Shown here: one piece after another, positions 1 to 6,270 of the stretch
Layout: the number at the start of each line of letters is the position of its first letter
Numbering within the stretch: the stretch's first letter is position 1
DNA from: an uncultured Eubacteriales bacterium
GTDB lineage: Bacteria > Bacillota > Clostridia > UBA1381 > UMGS1253
Length of the DNA: 17,350 nt
Assembly: GCA_900550065.1 (NCBI GenBank)
Contig: URQR01000023.1
Coordinates: forward strand, 1-17,350
Direction of reading: 5' to 3'
The notes under the pieces: generated by a model
The model's input: only the letters and a program-made list of their open reading frames with translations
Database searches by the model: none
What the model was told of the DNA's origin: nothing
Made by a program: the position numbers and the translations under genes

Positions 1-40
1 AAAATTAAGAATCTGTTTCGCGAAATAACGATATAGGGAG

Positions 41-772
41 ATGGTGGATTTGGCAGGGATTCATTCTGTATTTGAACGGGCCGAAAAGAAATATCTCGTG
101 CCCGATGAAAAATTTGCTCCGCTGGCAGAGGCGATGCGCACCTATATGACAGAGGATGAATATGGGCAATACACAATTTGCAACATTTACTATGACACAG
201 ACAGCGACGAGCTGATACGGCGCTCGCTTGGCAAACCGAAATATAAGGAAAAAATACGGCTGCGCAGCTACGGCGTGCCGCAGGAAGACACTCTCGTCTT
301 TCTCGAGCTTAAGAAAAAGATGAACGGAATTGTTTATAAAAGGCGAATCAGCCTCCCCTACGAAAGCGCGTACAATTATCTGGGCGGCGGCGTTCTTCCA
401 GAGGGCTGCGATAAACAAATACTGCAGGAAATCGACTACTTTATCCGTTACTACCAACCTGTTCCGAAACTGTATTTAGCATATGACCGCATCGCCTTCT
501 GCGGCGCAGACGACCCGGGCCTGCGGATTACGTTTGATACGGACATCCGCAGCAGGCGGCATGATTTAGAACTGTCAAAGGGCGATTATGGCGCGCCGCT
601 TTTTATGGAAAGTGAACATCTGATGGAAATCAAAGCCGGTGCGGCGATGCCGCTCTGGCTCACGAGGCTCTTGTCTGATTTTGAGATATATCCGATTTCC
701 TTTTCTAAATATGGAAGAATTTATTTAAAAAACCTGCAATGGAAGGAGGAAGACGTATGTTTACCAGTATAA
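41..772 (+). CDS. VTC domain protein (polyphosphate polymerase-like)
   Basis: This is a cytosolic protein of the triphosphate tunnel metalloenzyme fold; the yeast VTC4 relative makes polyphosphate from nucleotide triphosphate. The family's charged strand motifs are in order: ERxEKKY at residues 12-18, RLRSY at 73-77, ELKKK at 89-93, a YDRIAF stretch followed by ITFDTDIR, and EIK at 196-198. These basic and acidic residues line the tunnel in known members. There is no signal peptide or membrane segment. The start is uncertain: ATG at 41 is almost touched by the AGGGAG at 35-40, so GTG at 44 or TTG at 50 (9-nt spacing) may be used. The gene overlaps the next by 16 nt, which implies translational coupling with the DUF4956 protein. 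Whether it makes polyphosphate is inferred from family only. Confidence 0.88.
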   Translation: MVDLAGIHSVFERAEKKYLVPDEKFAPLAEAMRTYMTEDEYGQYTICNIYYDTDSDELIRRSLGKPKYKEKIRLRSYGVPQEDTLVFLELKKKMNGIVYKRRISLPYESAYNYLGGGVLPEGCDKQILQEIDYFIRYYQPVPKLYLAYDRIAFCGADDPGLRITFDTDIRSRRHDLELSKGDYGAPLFMESEHLMEIKAGAAMPLWLTRLLSDFEIYPISFSKYGRIYLKNLQWKEEDVCLPV

Positions 773-1428
773 TCAACACGACGGAAGGCCTTACCATCCT
801 GTCCGCGTCCATCTGTACACTGTCTTCTATCCTGCTGGGCTTTATCATTGCACTTGTATATATGAGGTGCGGTCCATACTCAAAAACGTTTGCAGTCTCA
901 CTCGTTCTGCTCCCCCCGCTGGTGCAAGTGGTCATCATGATGGTCAACGGCAACCTCGGCGCAGGCGTTGCGGTGCTCGGCGCGTTCAGCCTTGTCCGGT
1001 TCCGCTCCACACCCGGCAGTGCAAAGGAAATCTGTGCAATCTTTTTTGCGATGGCGGTCGGCCTTGCGACAGGAATGGGCTATGTCACCTTTGCGGCAGC
1101 GGTAACAGTCGTCATCAGCCTTGTGATGCTGCTCGTGTCCATGACACGCTTCGCGGAAAAGGGCGGTACGGACAAAACGCTGCGTATTACGATACCGGAA
1201 AACTTAGACTATACGGATGTGTTTGACGACTTGTTTGCGCGCTACACAAAGAAGTATTCACTCGAAAGCGTCAAAACAACGAATTTGGGTAGCTTGTTCG
1301 AGCTGACGTATCATATTACGCTAAAGGATATTAAAAAGGAAAAATCGTTTCTCGACGAAATACGGTGCCGCAACGGTAATCTCACGGTGATTTGTTCCCG
1401 GGCGCACACCGTTAAAGATGAATTGTAA
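757..1428 (+). CDS. DUF4956 family integral membrane protein
   Basis: A 223-aa membrane protein with about four hydrophobic segments in the first 128 residues, followed by a soluble C-terminal domain of about 95 residues. The stretch GAFSLVRFRSTPGSAKEI, followed by a Gly/Ala-rich helix (MAVGLATGMGY), is the hallmark I recognise for DUF4956. An in-frame ATG lies 18 nt upstream at 739, but the GGAGGA ribosome site at 743-748 falls inside that extension, so ATG 757 is the start. It overlaps the end of the VTC gene and is followed after 14 nt by the lipoprotein gene, so the three form one operon. DUF4956 genes commonly sit next to VTC-domain genes. The biochemical role is unknown; a membrane partner or channel for the VTC protein is an inference. 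Confidence 0.9.
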   Translation: MFTSIINTTEGLTILSASICTLSSILLGFIIALVYMRCGPYSKTFAVSLVLLPPLVQVVIMMVNGNLGAGVAVLGAFSLVRFRSTPGSAKEICAIFFAMAVGLATGMGYVTFAAAVTVVISLVMLLVSMTRFAEKGGTDKTLRITIPENLDYTDVFDDLFARYTKKYSLESVKTTNLGSLFELTYHITLKDIKKEKSFLDEIRCRNGNLTVICSRAHTVKDEL

Positions 1429-1442
1429 AGGAGGCTAATCAT

Positions 1443-3515
1443 ATGGACTTCACAAAACTGTTGTCCCTGCTGTTGTCTTTGCCGCTGACCTTTTTGACCG
1501 GATGCAGCGCAGATACGAGTACGGCGCCGCCACAGAACGCCGGCGCGGCGATTCAGACAACAATTGGCTACGAAGACAACGACTACTACAGCGATTGGGC
1601 CGGCGAACCGTACGAGACAATTACGCTGGCAAGCGACAAAATTGAATATAGCGGGACAGGCGCTGTGGTTTCGGGTACAACGCTCACGATTCGCTCCGAG
1701 GGCACATATGTTGTAAGCGGCAGCCTGACTGACGGGCAGATTATCGTCGACGCAGGCAAAGACGACGTGGTGCGGCTCGTTTTAAACGGTGCGGAATTAT
1801 ACTGTAATACAAGCGCACCGCTCTATGCGAAGCAGGCCGAAAAGCTAATCGTGAGCCTGCCTGACGGAACGAAAAACGTGTTGTCGGATGCAAGTGCCTA
1901 TCGCTATGAAACAGAGGATACCAGCGAGCCGGACGCGGCCCTTTTTTCCAAAGACGATCTGACAATCAATGGCGGCGGTACGCTCACTGTCAACGCAAAC
2001 TACGACAACGGAATAAAAAGTAAAGACGATTTACGCGTCATCGGCGCAACACTTGACGTTACTGCAATCAATAACGCCATTGTAGGCCGCGACGGTGTTG
2101 CGGTCAAATACGGCAGCTTTACGCTTACATCGGGAGCAGACGGTATCAAAGCAAACAACGATACCGATACGGACAAAGGCCTGATTGAAATTGAGGATGG
2201 TATTTTCCGCATCACCGCCGCGCAGGACGGTATCCAAGCAGAAACCACACTTTCTATCTTTGGCGGTGAATTTGAGATCGAGACGGGCGGCGGCGCCGCG
2301 CGCGCGCCTGCACGGCAGAATACCCCTATGGGCGGCTTCGGCGGCAGGGGCGGTATGGGGATACCAGACGGTCAAACACCGCCCGAACTGCCGCAGGAGG
2401 GACAGCCGCCGGATAGTATTTCTGACAAGCCGAATTTTGCTCCCCCTGATATGACGGCGGACAACGCCGAGACGGAGGAGGAAAGCAAAAAAGCGCTCAA
2501 GGCAGGCAGCGCGCTTAACATCTATAGCGGTAAAATCACAGCGGACAGCTATGATGATACGATACACAGTAATGGCAATGTCACCGTTTCCGGCGGAATA
2601 CTCAGCTTGCAAACCGGCGACGATGGTATTCACGCTGACGCGGAGGTATTCATAAAGAATGGTACAATTTTAATTCCAAAATGCTATGAAGGTATCGAAG
2701 GCGCCAATATCACGATTGACGGAGGCACGATTGACCTTACTGCGAGCGACGACGGCATCAACGCGGCGGGCGGCGAAGAGGATGAAAGCGTCGGCGATGG
2801 TGGGCCGCGCGGCATGGGTATGGGAAGCGGCACAAATACGCTGACCATCAACGGCGGCACAATCAGCGTAAGCGCGGCGGGCGATGGGATTGATGTAAAC
2901 GGCTCCGTTACAATGAATGGCGGCACAGTTGTTGTAAACGGCCCCACCAGCGGCGGAGACGGCGCGCTCGACTATGACAAGGAATTTATCATAAACGGGG
3001 GCACGCTGATTACAGCCGGCAGCGCACAAATGAATCAAGCGCCATCCGACAGTTCGCCGCAAAGCAGCATCGTCATGACGTTTTCCAATACACAGGAGGC
3101 AAACAGTACCTTTACCCTAACAGACAGTGCAGGTAATATCATAGCCGCATTTGCGCCGCAAAAGCCGTATCAGGCAGTTGTAATTTCTACGCCTGATTTA
3201 CAAAGCGGGCAGTCCTATACAATCAATACCGGCGCCTCCGTTTCCGGCAATGCAACAGCCGGATATTACGGCAAAAATGCCGACAGTGCAGGTACCGCAC
3301 TCGTCACCTTTACGGCGGAAAACACCGTTACACACGTCAACGAATCCGGCGTAACAGCAGGCGGTATGGGCGGCTTCGGCGGCAGAGGCGGTCCCGGCGG
3401 GAACATGCCGAACGGAGAGAGAACGCCTCCGGACGGCAGTGAAAGGCAAAACAGGCCGCCAAAACAGCGTCCGCAAAACGACGGACAAACGAATGATACA
3501 ACGCAAGTACAATAA
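1443..3515 (+). CDS. Carbohydrate-binding beta-helix lipoprotein (Cthe_2159/DUF4353-like)
   Basis: A 690-aa exported lipoprotein. The N-terminus is a short hydrophobic signal ending in the lipobox LTGC (Cys21). The mature part is built of recurring beta-helix turns of the type LTINGGTI, DDGINA and GDGIDV, spread over about residues 60-290 and 350-540. This matches the Cthe_2159 family, known as polysaccharide-binding, pectate-lyase-like beta-helices without proven lyase activity. A Gly/Pro-rich, low-complexity linker splits the helix at about 290-330, and the C-terminal 50 residues are again Gly/Pro/Gln/Asn-rich. The nine residues MGGFGGRGG occur at both 296 and 642. A strong AAAGGAGG site overlaps the stop of the DUF4956 gene. 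The operon context suggests that this lipoprotein is the cell-surface component of the VTC/DUF4956 module. Its ligand is unknown. Confidence 0.85.
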   Translation: MDFTKLLSLLLSLPLTFLTGCSADTSTAPPQNAGAAIQTTIGYEDNDYYSDWAGEPYETITLASDKIEYSGTGAVVSGTTLTIRSEGTYVVSGSLTDGQIIVDAGKDDVVRLVLNGAELYCNTSAPLYAKQAEKLIVSLPDGTKNVLSDASAYRYETEDTSEPDAALFSKDDLTINGGGTLTVNANYDNGIKSKDDLRVIGATLDVTAINNAIVGRDGVAVKYGSFTLTSGADGIKANNDTDTDKGLIEIEDGIFRITAAQDGIQAETTLSIFGGEFEIETGGGAARAPARQNTPMGGFGGRGGMGIPDGQTPPELPQEGQPPDSISDKPNFAPPDMTADNAETEEESKKALKAGSALNIYSGKITADSYDDTIHSNGNVTVSGGILSLQTGDDGIHADAEVFIKNGTILIPKCYEGIEGANITIDGGTIDLTASDDGINAAGGEEDESVGDGGPRGMGMGSGTNTLTINGGTISVSAAGDGIDVNGSVTMNGGTVVVNGPTSGGDGALDYDKEFIINGGTLITAGSAQMNQAPSDSSPQSSIVMTFSNTQEANSTFTLTDSAGNIIAAFAPQKPYQAVVISTPDLQSGQSYTINTGASVSGNATAGYYGKNADSAGTALVTFTAENTVTHVNESGVTAGGMGGFGGRGGPGGNMPNGERTPPDGSERQNRPPKQRPQNDGQTNDTTQVQ

Positions 3516-3526
3516 TATAAAACTGC

Positions 3527-3567
3527 AAAAGACGAGAAAGCCAAGTGGTTTTCTTGTCTTTTTTTAA
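3527..3567 (+). terminator. Rho-independent terminator of the VTC operon
   Basis: The arms at 3527-3542 and 3547-3562 pair along 16 positions, two of them G-U, around the loop AAGT, and the sequence runs into seven or more T residues. It lies 12 nt after the stop of the beta-helix lipoprotein gene. Confidence 0.85.
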
Positions 3568-3593
3568 TTTTAATAAAAACTTTTAAAAATCGC

Positions 3594-3622
3594 TTGACAT
3601 CACTCGTCTACGGTTGTAGAAT
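3594..3622 (+). promoter_or_regulatory. Promoter of the blaI-like/M56 operon
   Basis: TTGACA at 3594-3599 and TAGAAT at 3617-3622 are separated by 17 nt, a near-consensus housekeeping sigma promoter. The predicted start of transcription is near 3629, directly in front of the downstream dyad operator. An open frame could begin at TTG 3594, but it would lie inside this promoter, so it is not the gene start. Confidence 0.85.
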
Positions 3623-3643
3623 GAATATAGACTACATATGTAG
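3607..3643 (+). promoter_or_regulatory. Pair of BlaI-type dyad operators
   Basis: Two inverted repeats share a CTAC...GTAG core. The first, TCTAC-GGTT-GTAGA at 3607-3620, overlaps the promoter spacer and -10 box. The second, the perfect palindrome CTACATATGTAG at 3632-3643, sits at the predicted transcription start. The second closely matches the TACA/TGTA dyads bound by MecI/BlaI repressors. Their position in front of a blaI-like gene implies autorepression of the repressor-protease operon. Binding itself is inferred. Confidence 0.85.
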
Positions 3644-3665
3644 AACAAAAAAGGAGGCAGGTATT

Positions 3666-4034
3666 ATGTCCAACGAGGCAATTACAATCAGCGATGCGGA
3701 GCTTGAAATTATGAAAGCGTTATGGCGTGGACGCGCGCCAATGAATACGCAGGCAATCAGCAGCGCGGTCGCACATAAAGCATGGAAACGCACGACAATT
3801 GCAACTCTTTTAACAAGGCTGGTGGAAAAGGGAGCCGTGCGCGCCGAAAAGCAGGGAAAGCTCTACTGCTATATGCCGCTTATCACAGAAAAGGCATATA
3901 AAAAATCGCAGACAAAAAATCTGATTCAAACGCTTTATAACGGTTCTGTGCGTGATTTAGCTGTCTCCCTCTTCGAGGATAACACCCTCTCTGACGAGGA
4001 TATTGCCGACCTGCGTAAGCGGTTCGGCTTATAG
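3666..4034 (+). CDS. BlaI/MecI/CopY family winged-helix repressor
   Basis: A 122-aa DNA-binding repressor of the penicillinase-repressor family. The N-terminal winged helix starts ISDAELEIMKALW (residues 8-20), the recognition helix region is KRTTIATLLTRLVEKG (41-56), and a basic beta-wing follows (RAEKQGKLYCY). The C-terminal dimerisation helices carry the typical YNGS and LSDEDIADLRK segments. In MecI/BlaI, a protease partner or its pathway cleaves the repressor in this C-terminal region; SLFED at 101-105 is in the equivalent place. The start is ATG 3666 after AAGGAGG; an upstream in-frame TTG lies in the promoter and is excluded. The M56 protease gene follows after 11 nt. The operators in front of the gene indicate autoregulation. 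Confidence 0.93.
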   Translation: MSNEAITISDAELEIMKALWRGRAPMNTQAISSAVAHKAWKRTTIATLLTRLVEKGAVRAEKQGKLYCYMPLITEKAYKKSQTKNLIQTLYNGSVRDLAVSLFEDNTLSDEDIADLRKRFGL

Positions 4035-4045
4035 GAGGCAGTCTT

Positions 4046-5866
4046 ATGCTGACACAAATTTTTCTCGCTGTCTTTCTGGTGTCATTGGCCGGCGGCGGAT
4101 TAACGCTTCTGCTCGCTTTGATGAAGCCAATAACAAAACGGTGCTTCAGCAGTAAATGGCATTATTATATATGGCTTACCGTACTAATCGTCCTTATGCT
4201 GCCCGTGCGGTTTCATCTCCCTGCGATTGTGCCGACAGAATCGTATTTTCCGGCAGCGAACGTACAGACACAGCAGCAGAGCGCAGCGCCAGAAGCAACG
4301 GCGCCTGCGGCAACAGCCATTACCGTCCCACCGCCAAAACCATTCCCCACATTCTCCTCTGTAAGAGAAACGGCAGCCGGACTGCTTCCTGTTATCAGTC
4401 TGCTTTGGCTTGTTGGAGCAGTGGTATTGTTTGCCGGAAAGTCAGGTGCATATCTTTTGTTGCTTTATAAAATCCGCCGCACAACAAAGGTTGTCCCCTG
4501 CCCCGAACTGAAAAATTTTACGGTTAAAGCAGTCACAGTTCGGACAGGCGGCGGCTTTCACGCCCCGTTTTTGATTGGTTTGCTGCGCCCAACGCTCATT
4601 TTGCCGCAGATGCCTTTAACGCAGGAACAAAAAAGTAACATCCTGCGCCATGAAATGACGCATCTTAGACGGCGCGACCTTTACTACAAATGGCTTGCAT
4701 TTGTTATAGGATGCCTCCATTGGTTTAACCCCGCGGTCTACTATGTCACAAGACAAATCAACGAAGCGTGCGAAATATCGTGCGATTTAGCAGTGACGGA
4801 TACAATGAACACAGCAGAAAAAACCAGCTATATGAATACAATTCTTACTGTATTAGCTTGTCAAAAAGGGCAAAGCGCATTTCTCTGCACAGGGATGACA
4901 AGCGGCAAAAAACAGATTGAAAGGAGATTTTTTATGATTAAAAACAAAAAAACAACAAGCAAATTCATATCAATCCTGTCGGTAATCGTTGCCCTTGCAA
5001 TGCTGTCTACAACCATATTTGCAAGCGGTGTCCTGTCTGGTCTAAGTGAAACCAACGATACGATTGAGATTACAAATAACGGCAGAAAAATTGAACTGAT
5101 AAATAAACCCTTTATTGAAAACGGCGAGGTGTATCTGCCGCTTAGAGAAACCTTTGAAAGACTTGGCGTTATGGATCACGCCGGAAGCTATATTTCTTGG
5201 GATAATGGCAAAATCGAAGTGTTTTTCGGATACGACAGTAATGGCACTGCTGTTAAAATGGATGATAGATTTGAAATGGAAATTGGCAAAAAATATTTAT
5301 TTTATAATCCCAGTAATGATTTACCAAACAGCGACGCGTCAAGAGACATGGATTATGCGCCCCTCTTGGCAGGCCAAACGACATATGTACCGTATTCGTT
5401 TATTTTCTGTATGTTGTGGGATATAAATTATGACGAAGACGGAAATTCGATTGAAAATAGCTCCAATTTCAATATAGGGGTCAAAATAGCGAATTCTGAC
5501 GGCTCCATTGTCTATGACCGCGAAAATTTGAAAAGTCCGCAGTCGGTCATAACGTCGTTTTTTGATGCGTTTTCTCAAGGAGAATTTACATTTATGAAAA
5601 ATTACTGCACGGAAAATTGTATTCAAGACTTTTTCGGGGACGGATATGTGTTTGGTATGACACAGGCATCGCTGATCAACCTACATATTGACCCATTGGA
5701 GTACGCGAAATCGTCAAACAGTTTTGTCGCTCAAGTAAACGTCGCTATGCAGCCTGCGCCGGGCTCTGTATATTTGCCGGACCAAACGACAGCAGGCTTT
5801 TACCTGATTCTGCTGCGCCAAGAGGACGGCAGCTATCGAATTGATGAATTCGCTACAGGCCTTTAA
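4046..5866 (+). CDS. M56 (BlaR1/MecR1-like) membrane metalloprotease with stalk and NTF2-like domains
   Basis: A 606-aa transmembrane sensor protease, presumed partner of the BlaI-type repressor. Membrane segments lie near residues 3-24, 38-56, 113-131 and 306-327, with a Pro/Ala-rich linker at about 77-105. The cytoplasmic zinc protease motif HEMTH is at 202-206, followed by HWFNP (225-229) and EISCD (243-247); the Glu is the probable third ligand. After the last membrane segment there is no class D beta-lactamase-like sensor. The region at about 338-460 resembles the copper amine oxidase N-terminal (stalk) domain, and about 494-606 looks like an NTF2-type domain (SVITSFFDAFSQGEF). It is therefore unlikely to sense beta-lactams the way BlaR1 does; the true signal is unknown. 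The ATG follows AGGAGG. A second ribosome-site-plus-ATG lies in frame at 4934. Confidence 0.9.
   Translation: MLTQIFLAVFLVSLAGGGLTLLLALMKPITKRCFSSKWHYYIWLTVLIVLMLPVRFHLPAIVPTESYFPAANVQTQQQSAAPEATAPAATAITVPPPKPFPTFSSVRETAAGLLPVISLLWLVGAVVLFAGKSGAYLLLLYKIRRTTKVVPCPELKNFTVKAVTVRTGGGFHAPFLIGLLRPTLILPQMPLTQEQKSNILRHEMTHLRRRDLYYKWLAFVIGCLHWFNPAVYYVTRQINEACEISCDLAVTDTMNTAEKTSYMNTILTVLACQKGQSAFLCTGMTSGKKQIERRFFMIKNKKTTSKFISILSVIVALAMLSTTIFASGVLSGLSETNDTIEITNNGRKIELINKPFIENGEVYLPLRETFERLGVMDHAGSYISWDNGKIEVFFGYDSNGTAVKMDDRFEMEIGKKYLFYNPSNDLPNSDASRDMDYAPLLAGQTTYVPYSFIFCMLWDINYDEDGNSIENSSNFNIGVKIANSDGSIVYDRENLKSPQSVITSFFDAFSQGEFTFMKNYCTENCIQDFFGDGYVFGMTQASLINLHIDPLEYAKSSNSFVAQVNVAMQPAPGSVYLPDQTTAGFYLILLRQEDGSYRIDEFATGL
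4921..4936 (+). promoter_or_regulatory. Possible internal ribosome binding site and start in the M56 gene
   Basis: AAAGGAG at about 4920-4926 lies 7 nt before the in-frame ATG at 4934 (residue 297). Translation from here would give a 310-aa protein that starts MIKNKK and continues into a hydrophobic stretch ending STTIFASG. That resembles a secretory signal peptide or membrane anchor on the extracellular domain alone. The same bases encode ERRFFM, a context typical of M56 proteins, so this could be chance. Confidence 0.35.
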
Positions 5867-5878
5867 TTTATTTTATGC

Positions 5879-5915
5879 AAAAGTAGGCATACCGTATCGG
5901 TATGCCTACTTTTTT
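5879..5915 (+). terminator. Bidirectional terminator between convergent genes
   Basis: The stem of 5879-5893 against 5899-5913 (core AGTAGGCATACC) has the loop GTATC and is followed by a T run on the plus strand. The A run on its left gives a shorter U run on the minus strand. It therefore suits both the M56 gene and the convergent Cys-rich gene. Confidence 0.88.
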
Positions 5916-5942
5916 ATTGGTTAAGAAGGTCAGGATAAGTAG

Positions 5943-5958
5943 CCCGCCCGAGGGCGGG
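5943..5958. repeat. Short GC-rich hairpin downstream of the Cys-rich gene
   Basis: CCCGCC and GGCGGG face each other around CGAG. It lies 9 nt after the stop of the minus-strand Cys-rich gene. It has no T run on either strand, so it is at best an mRNA 3'-end stabiliser ahead of the terminator at 5879-5915. Confidence 0.5.
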
Positions 5959-5967
5959 TAAAACAAA

Positions 5968-6192
5968 TTAGCGGCAGCATCCGCAGCCACAGCCGCAACC
6001 GCAGTTACAGCCACAACCACAGTTTGTGCTTGCTGTGCTTGCGCAGCCGCAGCCGGTGCGCGCGCTCCCGTTGTTTGCGGTCGAACCTGTGTACACTCTT
6101 ACCGGAACATACCCAATCGAAGCCGTCATCCCGCAACCGCACGAAGAAGCAGAACGCGCCGCCGCACCAAACCAATTGTTGTTACAACACAT
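5968..6192 (-). CDS. Small Cys-Gly-rich protein of unknown function
   Basis: A 74-aa protein with 15 cysteines at positions 2, 3, 18, 20, 48, 50, 58, 60, 62, 64, 66, 68, 70, 72 and 73. The tail from residue 57 alternates Cys with Gly (one Asn) and ends CCR. The middle (IGYVPVRVYTGSTANNGSAR) is ordinary and could form a strand. There is no signal peptide. ATG 6192 is chosen because AGGAGGT lies 8 nt upstream; the longer open frame starts inside that ribosome site. I do not recognise a characterised family. Possibilities are a spore-coat or surface structural protein cross-linked by disulfides, a metal-binding protein, or the precursor of a Cys-modified peptide like the Cys-rich TOMM precursors. 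No modification enzyme gene lies nearby. It shares strand with the DHHW/MBOAT genes 78 bp upstream. Confidence 0.72.
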   Translation of the reverse strand: MCCNNNWFGAAARSASSCGCGMTASIGYVPVRVYTGSTANNGSARTGCGCASTASTNCGCGCNCGCGCGCGCCR

Positions 6193-6223
6193 ATGAATTG
6201 ACCTCCTAACCAATTTAGCGGAT

Positions 6224-6240
6224 TTTTAACCCGCAATATA
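6224..6240 (-). repeat. Small hairpin upstream of the Cys-rich gene
   Basis: On the minus strand GCGGGTT, AAA and AATCCGC form a 7-bp stem (one G-U pair). It lies between the DHHW gene and the ribosome site of the Cys-rich gene. It has no T run, so termination of the DHHW transcript here is doubtful and readthrough into the small gene is possible. It may instead be a 5' leader structure. Confidence 0.35.
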
Positions 6241-6270
6241 GGATATGCGACGCACCGCCGGCGTGTGCAG

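Noticed and set aside
5..457. 150-codon open frame antisense to the VTC gene
   Set aside because: It is the mirror of a clear VTC-domain gene, has no ribosome site and resembles no family.
2031..2633. 200-codon minus-strand frame inside the beta-helix lipoprotein gene
   Set aside because: It lies wholly within a strongly supported gene, in the middle of its repeats, and has no start signals.
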